IMG/VR virus record: IMGVR_UViG_3300025162_000093
Span: 1 to 42,020 of that record
Reading direction: 5' to 3' (one strand)
Length of the DNA: 42,020 nt
From: a virus
Part shown: positions 1 through 9,658 of the stretch, one piece after another
Layout: every line of letters begins with the position of its first letter
How positions within the stretch are numbered: position 1 is the first letter of the stretch
Translations under genes and position numbers: made by a program
The notes under the pieces: generated by a model
What the model saw: only the letters and a program-made list of their open reading frames with translations
Told to the model about the DNA's origin: nothing
Database searches by the model: none

Positions 1-133
1 ACTTTGCTTTTTTTTTGGCTGACTTGCTTGGATATTATCGTCTGCCTCTTGTTTAGCTGCCTGTGCTTTCTCTTGATCCGCAGCTGATGGCTGTTCCCCA
101 TCATCGCCTACATCCAATGGCTTTTTGTTTGTA
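1..133. repeat. Left copy of terminal overlap (circular join)
   Basis: Positions 1-133 repeat 41887-42020 apart from one base in a homopolymer: 9 T at 8-16 here against 10 T at 41894-41903. The repeat lies inside a coding gene whose frame continues across the join. It therefore looks like the overlap of a circular (or circularly permuted) assembly. A genuine short direct terminal repeat cannot be excluded from sequence alone. Unit length is about 41,887 bp. Confidence 0.9.
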
Positions 134-1488
134 TCTATTGCTGTTGATGGGGTTGTTGCGATAGAGTTGTATTCCTCCTCACTCATCTCAGGGAGATGGA
201 GGAGTTGTCTGATATGATTTTCTGTCTCGTAGTTTGGTTTGATAACTCATGCTGTCGCCATCTCTGCCATTGATTTTCCGAATGCCGTAACATCAACGAA
301 TCAAACTTGTCAGAATTTCAGTCTTGGCATTCTCTCTGTTTCACCGAAATTCAATGCCACAATCTTTGGAATCAAATATCTATTGATGATCTCAACATCT
401 TTTTCCAAGTATCATTTGACCGCTTGATAGAAAAATTCTGTTGATGTACTAGCCATTCAGTATGATCATTTCTCTGATTTTCCAAGATAGAGGAATTGCT
501 CGAAGAAGATGTCGTTGATATTTTGTTGGTATTGTTGGATAGCTTCTTGTAGTTTGTTTGCGTTGTCGCCGATATTTGTCTGCATCCATTCATAGCCGAC
601 TAATGCTGTACCTTTATCAGGATCAAGATATTCAGTAACATATCCGCTCTCTAGGCTTCTCATATTCTTTGCTATTTCGTTATATTTTGCTACTTCATCG
701 TCAAGCGTTCATTGTGGCACTTTCACTTTCAATGGTGGAATTGCCAATCTCTCTTGGAGGACTGCATGATAGTTCTCGAATTTATCTTTGAAGAATCGGT
801 CTTTTGCTATCTTACGATACAATCCCCATCCTTCGTAGTTTGTTCATTCAGCATTGATATTGAAAAGGATTAGTTTGTTTGCAGGGACATTGATAGTACA
901 AAATCATTCGTTCGCTTCAGGATCATCTGTCTCTTCTTTACCTTTAGGATAGTAAGCAAGTTGTTGTATTCATGGCTCATCTTCTGATGTTCTTCGTCTG
1001 AAGACTGTCTCACAAGCTATTCTAGTCAATTGTGGATAGAATCAACCATTTTTTTTCTCAAAATACAATTCAAACAAAGAAAAACCATCTCTAACATAGA
1101 GGTTTATATCGTCCAATAATCATTTGAATCACTGATTGAGTTTCTCGAATAACGCATCTTGTACAAAGTCTGCAATAACTTTATCTTGTGGGGTTGGCTC
1201 TTTATCGTCTTCAGTAAATGGATCAACGAAGAAATTAGTTGCTGATTTGGTCAAAGCGATAGCGTTCCTCATTTGGAAGACCTGTCCATCATTATCCATC
1301 CTCATAAATAATTGTTGTCTCTCATATTTGCTTTTGAATCTGTCTGAGTATTCCTCAAACAAAAAACCGTTGCTTTGTTTTGTACCAAATCCCGATTCAC
1401 GGATAAACAAAAACTTCGTCTTCTGTTGCTCATCGCTATTTATGGAGAAAGCTTTTATTGCACTTTTGATTTTGTCGATTAGAGCCAT
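1..1488 (-). CDS. Portal protein, N-terminal part of a portal-MuF fusion (continues at 42020-40766)
   Basis: Portal of the Mu gp29/DUF935 kind, which forms the ring at the capsid vertex that DNA passes through. The start is ATG at 1488, three bases after the terminase stop. With TGA as Gly the frame stays open to position 1. A portal-like core includes NKLILFNINAEGTNYEGWG, and the tail is acidic/Ala-Gln rich with a Lys run. Counting across the circular join (1488-134, then 42020-40766) gives 2610 nt, exactly 870 codons, so portal and MuF read as one 869-residue protein. This depends on the T10 run at 41894-41903. If the run is T9, as at 8-16, the portal stops a few codons later and MuF is separate. 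Confidence 0.85.
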
Positions 1489-1491
1489 CTT

Positions 1492-3108
1492 TTAGAAATC
1501 TTTGGTAAAAGAAATTGATTCTCATTTGTATTTATCTATTAGCTCTTGAGCCTTGCTTATTGACTTCTTTTCTGTGGGTATATCATTTTTATTGGGCAAT
1601 TCAACAGATTTTTGGTCGGGAGATTTTATGTTTTGTCTTTCTGCTTGCCTGAGTTGGTATATGAATTTGAGAATCAATGCTGTCATAGAATCCGTCCTGT
1701 CATCGAATTGAACATTAGGGAACTTTATCAGTTGTTTGATAAATGCTTGATCTATGTCGGGTGAGAATACCACTCGTCATCATTCGATGTATGGTTGGCA
1801 TTGTCTAAGTCTTCCGATCTTACTCATCTTTCATGGATCATAGAGGAAGATTTGCATTCGTGGATATTTCATAATGAGAAACTTTCTGAGCGTAATACCT
1901 CACGCCTTGTTCTCTATAACCATGCCATTTGCTTTGTATTCCTTGTAGAGCCATGCCAAGCGTTCACCGATCCTTCACAAATCCTTTTGCCTGCCTTTGA
2001 GTTCTTCTGAATGCCTGAGATTCCGTTTGCCTGTTTCCCTGATTTTCGTTCCTATGGTTATACCTATCGGATCAGTACCGTCTTTGTCGGACTCAGCCGA
2101 ATCGACTGAAATGTATGTGAGGTCTCCAAAGTTAATATGCTGATATTGCTCGTATCTAATCCATTGCTCCTCGATGATCTGTACATCATTCCTCAGTGGC
2201 TCGAGTAAGTAGTTAGCACCGAAGAAATCTCTTCATTGTTCCTTTCTGATTCATTCCAATGATTGGACTTTCTCTTCTTCATTGATTATCCCTGCATTGA
2301 TTCTGTCTGCTGTAGCTTCATCCATAACGAATCTCTCAGGTCGATGCAGTTTGCCATTCTCTATAAACCTTGTATAGACTATCTTCCGTTTTTTGTTGTC
2401 TTTGTAATCTTCTGCCAGTCTTGGTAATACTCCATCCTCATTTATTGTATTTCATAAAATAATCTTCTGCCCTGTGGATCATCAGAAGATTGCTAGTTTG
2501 ACTTTGTTGTATGTCTTGGTAATGGTCTTTGGATTTTCTGTGTTTTCGTCTGTATCAATATCATCCAGTATATCACAATCAGGTCTCATGGACTTATCCC
2601 TAAGGAAAATGTTTAATCATCTGGTTGATTTCTTGATGGAGTTTGCTTTCACGATAATACCATTTGTTGTATTGAATCCCGATGTCCTCTTTTGTTCTTT
2701 TTGCTTGAATATAGAGAATGAGTTTTGTTCGTTGTAGTATAGTCTGCCATAGTCAGAGTTGAAGACACTCGTATCTGATCCAATCAGCATATTGGAGATG
2801 GATGTGATATTCTCTTCTGCTTTCTGTATATCGTATGATGTCCGCCTGAAAAACGATTTTTTCTTGGTGGCTATCCATTTACATATCATCTTGCGGATGA
2901 TTGATGTCTTTGCACATCATCTATATCCAAACCGAATCAGATTCTTTCCTTGTTCCAGTCGCTCAATAATATCTTCGTAATCCAATGGTGTACCAAATGA
3001 ATCGCAGAAGTAGAAGTCCAACCAGTCCATCGGATAATCAGGCAAAATTAACGACCTGAGTTTCGGATCGTTTACCATCTCTTGTCGTTCAGTATCAATA
3101 TCCTGCAT
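1492..3108 (-). CDS. terL: Terminase large subunit
   Basis: 538 residues. ATP-driven DNA packaging motor and nuclease. The ATPase motif around residue 64 reads FGYRGCAKTS, with the Gly encoded by TGA; it is of the RGxAKT type seen in terminases. A Walker-B-like CDILDDID follows near residue 180. The C-terminal RNase-H-like nuclease shows YISVDSAESDKDG near residue 334 and VIENKAGGI near residue 400 (first G of GG is TGA). The start ATG is just after the small subunit's stop, and the end is three bases before the portal ATG, as in a packaging operon. In the standard code it would appear as at least five fragments. Confidence 0.93.
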
Positions 3109-3109
3109 A

Positions 3110-3637
3110 TTATTTTTTCTTTTTTCTAAATCTTTCCAATATAGTTTTCTGCTTGTCAGTCAGCTCCACTGCCTGCGGTGGTGTTAGGTCTTCAATGTAT
3201 TTCGTTGGCTCTTTCTTCTCGACCTTGATGATCTCCCATAGATCTTTGATCTCTTTTGAAATTTTGACTGCACTAGGATCAATTACCCATATTTTCTTAC
3301 CATCCTTCCCTATCTTCTCTATGGTCAATCCATTCAATGCTATCTTAGTCACCGCAATAGCCCTTTGGTGCATCTCTCAAAGCTCCTTGAGAGATGGTTT
3401 GTATATCTTCTCTGCGGTAGTCTTCTCTAATTTTTTGATGGCTATATCCATCACTCTATCTTTGAATGCTTGCTTTTTTACATACCATCATTTTGACTGC
3501 TCTGCCATCGCACCACTGATTCCTTTTGACTCCTTGCTAGCTACTCCTTTCTGTTTTAGAAAAGCAAAGACTTCTTCTTGGTCAGAAGTCAAGTATTCAA
3601 AATAAAGACTTTTCCAATCTCGTTTTGATCTCTGCAT
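3110..3637 (-). CDS. Putative terminase small subunit
   Basis: 175 residues, two in-frame TGA. Small terminase subunits bind the packaging site and hand DNA to TerL. The assignment rests mainly on position (its stop overlaps the bases just before terL), on size, and on a Lys/Glu-rich helical composition with a basic C-terminal KKKK. The N-terminal QRSKRDWKSLYFEYLTSDQ followed by a predicted helical part could be the DNA-binding region. I do not see a diagnostic motif, so another packaging-linked protein is possible. Confidence 0.6.
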
Positions 3638-3643
3638 GGATTT

Positions 3644-4897
3644 TTAAGACTCATCAGATAAAATAATGCTTATGTCAATGTCCCTGTTTAGACACTTAAT
3701 TTCCTTCTCTCAATTAGAGTATTTATGGAATCTTTTGATGATTACTTCAATATACATTGGATCAAATTCCATTCATAAACAAACTCTATTGTTTGCCTCA
3801 CAGGAAATAAGTGTCGATCCTGATCATAAGAAATAATCTATCACCATATCGTGTATCTTAGAAGAATTTAGAATTGCATTTGTTACAAGTGCAACTGGCT
3901 TCATTGTCGGATGAGATCAATCTGAATCTCTTCATATCTCCCAAACAGATTTTGTAAAATCTCATTTCCCATAAAAATTGTGGTTCTTCTTCCATCAATA
4001 AGCTATTGGCTCATGCCTATAATCGTAATCTAATCTTCACATTGAAAATACTGGGGTTGGCTTCACTCGTATTAGTTCGTGCTTAACCTGCCAGTTCTCG
4101 CCCATCATCATCATCATCATCATCATCATCTGATCTCATCACTGAGGCATTGTTAAATAAAAAGAACAGTCGTCTTTTGCGTTGTCGTATAGATTTTTAA
4201 ATACTGGCTTCCGAATATCTTTTGCAATGTCTCCTACTGTCATATCATCATTTTCTATGTGATTGTATTTTTTGTTGCCCAATACTTCATTTTGTTTTTT
4301 TTCATAATTTACTGAATAAGGCGGATCAGTAAACACCATGTCTGCCTTCTTGCCATCCATGAGTTTGTCTACCATTTCCTTTACTGTACTATCTCAACAC
4401 ATTATCCTATGGTTACCTAACTGGAATATATCTCCAACCTGGACAATCTTTGCGGTTGCACTTCCTTGCCCCCCCCCCGCATCTATATCATCTTCTTCGG
4501 GATTGTCATCATTGAATATCTCCATGTCTATTTCCATCGCTGGTAGATCCATCGCTTTGATCTGCTCCAATGTGAAATTATCCTTAATCAATTGGATGTC
4601 TCGCTCTCCATATTCCACATTGTCCTTGATAGCTCTCTCCTCCATAATGTCCTCTGCCAGATCCTCATCGATGTCGATCCAGTCATCAGGGATGTCTTCA
4701 TATCATAGTGCTATCAGTCATTTGAGTCTCTGATTCCCTGCATAGACGATGTACTGGTCTCCCACATGATTGACCAACATCTTTCTCTTCTTCAGGAAGT
4801 CGGAATCTTTCTGTAAGGATTTCTTTAATAGATCAAGATTCTCATCCGTAATACTCCTGGGGTTTTTTCATCGGAATGATAACTGGCTAGACTTCAT
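3644..4897 (-). CDS. ParB-like domain fused to DNA N4/N6 methyltransferase
   Basis: 417 residues. The N-terminal ParB/Srx-like domain (about residues 10-90) shows VYAGNQRLKGLIALGYEDIP. It is followed by an acidic linker and a beta-class DNA methylase: motif IV DPPYSVNY near residue 190, then FSMGRLDYDYRHEPI, then motif I DYFLGSGSTL near residue 354 and VCLGMEFDP. TGA gives Gly at SMGR, FLGSG and CLGME, all strongly conserved. A run of nine Met codons (plus-strand CAT x9 at 4103-4129) follows QGGDQ; I recall poly-Met here in related methylases. It probably methylates phage DNA against restriction. Confidence 0.9.
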
Positions 4898-4932
4898 ATT
4901 GATATATAATGAACTAAAATATACTCCATACT

Positions 4933-5130
4933 CTACTGCTTGTTCTGCTTGAGGGGATGTTGTCCTATGTTAAGTAAAAGAAATCTGATTATGTCATTCA
5001 TGTCGAGGATTACTTTTTGGCGTTTGAATTCGAGTTCCACGATTTGCTTGTTAGTCAAAAGTCTCTTGGCTGTCCTCCAATCAATACCTTTCTCTTCTGC
5101 GTAATGTGCTATTGATTTGTAGTATTCCAT
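4933..5130 (-). CDS. Small helix-turn-helix-like protein
   Basis: 65 residues, stop TAG. The N-terminal YKSIAHYAEEKGIDWRTAKR has the layout of the small MerR/excisionase-type helix-turn-helix used by phage regulators (alternating YA and a second helix with RTAKR). The same frame is open upstream to an ATG at 5250, but the extra residues are hydrophobic and encoded by AT-rich DNA, so the ATG at 5130 is preferred. It is the first minus-strand gene facing the cold-shock gene across a divergent spacer. Role as a DNA-binding regulator is inferred. Confidence 0.6.
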   Translation of the reverse strand: MEYYKSIAHYAEEKGIDWRTAKRLLTNKQIVELEFKRQKVILDMNDIIRFLLLNIGQHPLKQNKQ

Positions 5131-5312
5131 TTCTCTACATATTCAGGTATAAATTTCATCGGCTACTATGTATTTTTTTTTACCAAGAAAGCAAGGGAAA
5201 ATTAGAAATAAAGTATTCGGAAACAGACAGAAAACTGGTATTGAATTCATTTTATGGTTTGATATTCTCTCCTTGAGTCTGACGCTCAAATTTTATTTCT
5301 TTCACAGCAGTA
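5131..5312. promoter_or_regulatory. Divergent intergenic region between HTH-like gene and cold-shock gene
   Basis: 182 bases without a convincing gene, AT-rich, between divergently read genes, so it should hold promoters for both. For the minus strand, TTGCTT (complement of 5189-5194) and TACATA (complement of 5167-5172) lie 16 bases apart, a plausible sigma-70-like pair. For the plus strand I see only weak candidates (TTGAAT at 5241-5246). A short inverted repeat TTGAG/CTCAA flanks about 5280. Confidence 0.4.
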
Positions 5313-5528
5313 ATGGCAACATGAGTAGTAAAATTCTTCGATAAAGCGAAGAACTTTGGATTCATCAATCCCGATGAACCAATGGATGATGGAAAGGATG
5401 TATTCGTACATGGTAGTAATGTCATTGGTAGTATTGCAGAAGATGATGTCGTAGAATACGAAATCGGAGAAGGCAGAAAATGACTAGAAGCCAAAAACGT
5501 ACAAAAAGTTTATTCTGACGAAGAATAA
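5313..5528 (+). CDS. Cold-shock domain protein
   Basis: 71 residues, the only convincing plus-strand gene. Small OB-fold protein that binds single-stranded RNA/DNA. It begins MATGVVKFFDKAKNFGFI, carrying RNP1-like KNFGFI, then DVFVHGSNV (RNP2-like), then RKGLEAKNVQKV, the canonical ending. TGA encodes the Gly of ATG-VVKFF and of RKG-LEA, both typical Gly positions, so the standard code would hide this gene completely. It is close to the usual 65-70 residues and is followed at once by a terminator. Opposite orientation and private terminator suggest a moron, perhaps acquired from a host. Confidence 0.93.
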
Positions 5529-5539
5529 ATCTGTCGCAA

Positions 5540-5567
5540 AAAAACCTGCCAGTGATGGTAGGTTTTT
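5540..5567. terminator. Intrinsic terminator between convergent genes
   Basis: AAAAACCTGCCA, loop GTGA, TGGTAGGTTTTT: a 12-bp stem with one G-U or A-C position and T/A runs on both sides. It lies between the end of the plus-strand cold-shock gene and the end of the minus-strand gene at 5588, so it can serve both directions. Confidence 0.85.
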
Positions 5568-5587
5568 CTTATTGTAGGATATTTCTA

Positions 5588-5848
5588 TTATTCTTTCGTT
5601 TCGTTTTCTACTGGCTCTTCGGTCTTGATTGTCCATGTTTTATGACAATCACTACAATACCTACTTTTGCTTGTCGATGCTTGAACGATTCCTGCTACCA
5701 AGATAATCAATCAGATTAGTGATAATGGTCGGAATACTATTCCAAAGATACACAACACTCATCCAATGGCACATGTTGCTATTGCTCCATTTACGTTTTT
5801 GTGCGATCCGCAATATGGGCATTCAGGATTCTTTAATACTACTGGCAT
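5588..5848 (-). CDS. Small membrane protein with zinc-ribbon ends
   Basis: 86 residues. A CPYCGSHK motif near the N-terminus and YCSDCHKTW after the membrane segment form two CxxC pairs that could build one zinc ribbon. Between them is a hydrophobic stretch (roughly residues 27-52, IFGIVFRPLSLIGLIILVAG) interrupted by one charge. TGA supplies Gly within the hydrophobic part. Similar small proteins occur in bacteria as uncharacterised membrane zinc ribbons. Function unknown. Confidence 0.75.
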
Positions 5849-5873
5849 TATATTTTCATAAGGAATTAAAACA

Positions 5874-6560
5874 TTATTCGTATTCTGATGGTGTAGGGAA
5901 TAGTTGATAAAGAAAATTTCTGAATGAATCTTTTTCTGCTGTATAGATATCATTAGACAAAAATATCTGATCTTCTTCCACTTGCAGTTTTTCTCCATCG
6001 TACAGTTTACAGTCAAGTTTTTCTCCTAATGTCTCTCACTGGACTTTGTAATGATTACAATAGAGGCTTCTTTTTTGTGCAATGGAGTCTTTGTAAATAT
6101 CCATAATATGAAGTAGCTTTTCTTTATTGAAGACAATCGGTGTATGTACCTCGTAACTATCTCATCATGGAAATACTTTATCTATGAGTAATATAGTCCT
6201 GTAATAATAATCAAATCAATGCCTTTCCAATACATTTTTTGCATGATCTAATACTGTTCATCGCTTGTAATACTTTATCTCTGAAATAGGTTTCAATATG
6301 TAGTGGTCATCATTCATAAATATGAAATCAGCACTGATCCTTTCATCGTTGCATATTACTATTTGTTTCTTCTCTACGTTTGCGTATGGCGTTCTCCAAT
6401 CATTATCTTCGCATGGGATATGGATAACATTCTTTACTCGGTCAGGTTTATATCATACGATGAATACTTTACCGTGTGGGATATTTTTCAGTGATCTCAA
6501 TGATATTCTCAATTCCATGCAATCATAATATCATTCTTGTAAGACGTAGACAATATCCAT
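5874..6560 (-). CDS. Putative glycosyltransferase-like protein (NDD motif)
   Basis: 228 residues. It begins MDIVYVLQEG and continues ELRISLRSLKN, then VFIVGYKPD and IHIPCEDNDW, then FIFMNDDHYIL. This order (MDIVYV, ELRxSLRSL, VIVG.P, NDDxxxL) matches a phage/bacterial sugar-transfer family related to Stealth/capsule phosphotransferases, where the NDD acids bind metal and substrate. TGA gives the Gly in FIVG. The ATG at 6560 has no clear ribosome-binding site; the frame is open further upstream, but MDIVYV is the usual N-terminus. It closes the sugar-gene module. Confidence 0.7.
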
Positions 6561-6719
6561 TTTCAATATAATAATTCTGATAAATAATATCGGGTGGGTG
6601 AACGTCTCGAACGTTCGGCGACATAATGTCCTCTCTCTTGTAAGGAGGTTGATTATCTCGCCACCATCGGGTAGCTTTCCCATTCCCACCATATCCTGCC
6701 TCATGGCAGGAAGTATATG
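6561..6719. other. Gene-free GC-rich island with palindromes
   Basis: 159 bases without a gene I trust. The part at about 6601-6710 is near 52% G+C by hand count, well above the AT-rich surroundings. It holds a perfect hairpin CCTGCC-TCAT-GGCAGG (6696-6711) and a palindrome CGAACGTTCG (6608-6617). A 51-codon minus ORF (6469-6624) begins here behind a good AGAGAGG site but runs inside the next gene out of frame. Confidence 0.55.
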
Positions 6720-7025
6720 CTATTCCTCGTTAGCATCATTGGCATCTGCTGTCTCGGGTGGAGTATCAGCATCTACATCTGTCGCTTCGTCCTTTGGCTC
6801 TTCGTCTGTTGGTGTTGCAACAGTAACTAAGGAAGCGAATAATTCTTCTACCATTTCATTTAGTTTTTCGTATTCAGGGACTTCTTCCCCTAGTTCGTTA
6901 AACTTCTCAATCATAATGTTTGTAACCAAAATGACTGCCTCTGGTCTATCGTTTGTTATCAAATCGATAGCTGTTTGCTTAACTTCGGGAGTTTGTTCTT
7001 CCCGAATTTTTTTGATTTCTTCCAT
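6720..7025 (-). CDS. Acidic protein of unknown function
   Basis: 101 residues, no in-frame TGA, stop TAG. The first 65 residues look helical (repeated Glu/Lys with I/L spacing), and the last 35 are a disordered acidic tail rich in D, E, A, T and P. No recognised domain. It is read between the Dps-like gene upstream and the GC-rich spacer downstream. Confidence 0.75.
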   Translation of the reverse strand: MEEIKKIREEQTPEVKQTAIDLITNDRPEAVILVTNIMIEKFNELGEEVPEYEKLNEMVEELFASLVTVATPTDEEPKDEATDVDADTPPETADANDANEE

Positions 7026-7053
7026 GAATATATAATAAAAAGATAAAAATAAA

Positions 7054-7488
7054 CTACACTCCTAATTCAAGGTTGTTCAGATAGATATATGTTCCTAGCT
7101 GATCCCTGAAATCAATAATCTTGGTATTCACTACGCCATCAAATTTGATTGATGCCTCTTCCCATACTTTGAGGAATCACTCCAAATAATCCATATCCTG
7201 TTTCATTATTTTTTTCTGAAGGTTTACATCCTTTTCGATTGTTGGATAAGCTTCTAGTTTACTGGCGATTTGTATCTCTGCGTATTGCGTAGGCGTATCA
7301 ATATCCCAAAATCTTCCTCTCTCCATAATCCGATCCAATTGATCATCAGCTCGTTGATATATTTCTCATAGGTATTTATGGTAATACATAGCTCCTGTTC
7401 ATTTGCAATTGATATGTAAATTATGAACATTATCTCTGAATACAAAGAGCGTTGAGAATAGCTGTGGGATGATGTCTTTGAGTTCCAT
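7054..7488 (-). CDS. Dps/ferritin-like protein
   Basis: 144 residues, helix-rich. NVHNLHINCKGTGAMYYHKY resembles the first metal-site helix of Dps proteins (consensus around HWNVKG...H), with TGA giving the conserved Gly. It is followed by IYQRADDQLDRIMERGRF, matching the D..ae.i.ERi helix. Dps proteins form 12-mers that bind DNA or store iron. The first His-x-Asn and Glu ligands are recognisable, but a full diiron set cannot be confirmed by eye. A degenerate ferritin-like fold used for another purpose is the alternative. Confidence 0.6.
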
Positions 7489-7517
7489 GTTGATTGTCTA
7501 TGAAATAAATATCCACC

Positions 7518-7823
7518 TTATTGCTTTTTTGGTTGTAAATTCAACAAGAAATCTACTGTTATCTTATTGCCTTTTTTGAGTTCCTGCTCAATGATATATT
7601 TGTTGCCATTCGCTAATTTATCAATGCCATGATGTTCTTGTTCATTCGCCACGATGATGATATTATTTGGATCAAGCATATATTTTTTGTGCATTCACTT
7701 ACCCAAGATATGAGCGAAATTTACTGGTCTTGGAGAATAGATAGGTGTGCCTGATACTTCTGACTTGTGGTCGCTATGTAGTCGTACATAGATAAACATA
7801 TCTTTCTGATTTTTGAAGTCCAT
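7518..7823 (-). CDS. HNH-endonuclease-like small protein
   Basis: 101 residues. GTPIYSPRPVNFAHILGKG, then LDPNNIIIVANEQEHHGID, follows the pattern of a phage HNH family (FAHIL-K-G, LxPxNI, xxHxxxD), giving the His, Asn and His of the motif. The cysteines that bind a structural zinc in many relatives are absent. TGA encodes the Gly of GKG. It may be a nuclease in DNA processing or a decayed relative. Confidence 0.6.
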
Positions 7824-7828
7824 TTTTT

Positions 7829-8137
7829 CTAGCTGTCAGTGGATAAAGTTTTTTGTTTGTCCTCTTTGTATTTTACTATGATGTTATAAATATGATTCTT
7901 TAATTCTTTTGATTGATAGTGTAGTTCAGGACAAAGCGTATTCCGTGCCTTGCCGATATAGAGAAGTTCATCCATATATTTTTCAGAAAATCTTCCGAAG
8001 ATTGTTTCCATTTTATGGAAGACGTCCGATAGGAGAATATGGAATATCCTTATTCTTTCTACACCGAATTTATCGGATCATTTTTCAGTTCTACACATAT
8101 TGGTAAGTAGGAATTCGTCCAATTCTTTTTCAGTCAT
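7829..8137 (-). CDS. Hypothetical protein
   Basis: 102 residues, one TGA codon, stop TAG. Helical and charged; contains MTEKELDEFLL at the start. The ATG shares its first base with the stop of the upstream glycosyltransferase (TAATG arrangement at 8135-8139), implying coupled translation. No family recognised. Confidence 0.7.
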
Positions 8138-8934
8138 TATCTTTCTAGTAAAATCTTAAAACCATTCTGTCTGATATATTTGTAGAAATTATCGTATATG
8201 TCGTCATCTCACTTTCAATGCTCTACTCGGCTTGCATTCTTAGTTCATAAATCCCATCACTTTATACTTCATCGCATTTCCATATCTCATGCAGGATGTG
8301 GAGGTACATAGGATCATAATCACATATATTTCTGCAATGTATAACTGAATCGCATATCTTCCCCGCAATACGGACTGTCAGGGATAGGCTCTGCAAAATA
8401 TGCCTTTGATAGAAATTCCCTCTCAAAAAATCGTGAATGTCATATCAAATCAGCTTCTCTTGTTTGTTCATTATTATTGTCCCATCAGTATCTATTGTAT
8501 GAATAGTAGTGTTCTCTTCGTGTTACTGGATCATCAGGTCGGCGTTCCTGTCATCGTCTTCTTGTTCCAAACCTACAACCGATTGTACCATACAATCATC
8601 TTTGCTTTTCGCTCTCATTCAGACAGTTTTCTAGTCGCTTACTTCATGGGATAGTATCATCATCAATAACGTTTACATATTTTGTCGTAGCATTCAAAGC
8701 CACAGTGAATCTGAATCGGACTCCGAAGTTTACGTTGTTTTCTATGATTGTATATTTCTCTTTAATCCATTCGGGAATCGGAGAGAAGCAACCATTATTG
8801 ATTATGATAATTTCCTTTGGCTTCACTGTCTGTCATTCAATAGCTTTAATCTGTTCCTCAATAGCGTGTGGACGTTTGAACAGCGAGAGTATTACAGTAA
8901 TATCTCCTGATTGGAATTTTTCTTTTCTTTCCAT
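8137..8934 (-). CDS. GT-A family glycosyltransferase (GT2-like)
   Basis: 265 residues. The N-terminus DITVILSLFKRPHAIEEQI with EIIIINNG is the nucleotide-sugar fold of GT2 enzymes. The metal-binding acids are in VNVIDDDTIPGS, where TGA gives the Gly after IP. A later GSYVPPHPAGDMEMRGS part resembles phage glycosyltransferases. It transfers a sugar from a nucleotide donor; the acceptor (DNA, capsid or host glycan) is unknown. The chosen ATG at 8934 is 17 bases after the upstream stop; the frame is open further upstream. About 14 TGA codons. Confidence 0.8.
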
Positions 8935-8950
8935 AATGGGAATTGATAAA

Positions 8951-9658
8951 CTAAAACCTGCAATATCTACTAGCATATTTTCATTCCGCATTTTGGAATC
9001 AACGGGTGATACGATTTTTTGTAAATTCATCCAATGCACTTCCTAGATCAATATATGTATTATCGGGATTGGCATTGAACATCTCAAAGATTATTATATT
9101 TGCCATCGGTCATGCTGACACAAAGAATAATTGATCGTGTACACTTTTTGCCAGTTTCGTATACATATCAGCATCTTGTGTATAGTTTTTCTCGAAATAA
9201 TTTACACAATCATCAGGTATTGATATAAATTGCTTCACTGGGAACGGATATGTTTTATCCTTTCATTCATAGTTTGCTATCAGCATCACTTCTCTTTTCA
9301 ATCCGAGTAATCGGTTTTTGAATGGTTGATAATTAGCATTGATAAACACATTTGCAAAGGTTATGTTTTTGCTTTTGATACGCTCCAAATACCATTGCTT
9401 GCAAACAGGAGCACAACAATCACATGGCAAAGCATATCGAAAGTTATCGTCAGTTATATCTAATGTCTTTGATAGTTCTTCTCAGAGTTTTGTCTTTCAC
9501 TTACTTGTCCAATGATCTTGAACATCGGCTTGCGTGCCTTTCCCGACATCTATTCCATCACAAAGCATGTGTTCCCCATCGCCGTAGCGGACTAGCGTGA
9601 AATTTTCTCCACTCTCTATCTTCCTCAGGAAGAAGATTAGGTCTTTACGAAAGTCCAT
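8951..9658 (-). CDS. Putative GT-D-type glycosyltransferase (DUF1792-like)
   Basis: 235 residues. FTLVRYGDGEHMLCDGID near residue 22 matches the fsLvRfGDGE motif of the GT-D/DUF1792 sugar transferases. FFVSAGPMANIIIFEMF and NTYIDLGSALDEF near the C-terminus match the GpxAk and IDiGxxlD parts. The Gly of SAGP is TGA. The start overlaps the end of the epimerase gene by 14 bases, so the two are probably co-translated. Confidence 0.7.

Noticed and set aside
3153-3605. 150-codon plus-strand frame
   Set aside because: Antisense to the terminase small subunit, with no start signal and no recognisable domain.
4103-4129. CAT x9 as an unstable microsatellite or phase-variation switch
   Set aside because: In frame it is poly-Met after QGGDQ, which I recall as a feature of related methylases; no frame change would result from unit gain or loss.
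5252-5494. Minus-strand 80-codon frame over the cold-shock gene
   Set aside because: The plus strand encodes a complete cold-shock protein there.
6469-6624. 51-codon minus ORF with a good SD site
   Set aside because: It runs out of frame inside the well-supported sugar-transferase-like gene; kept only as a note in the island entry.
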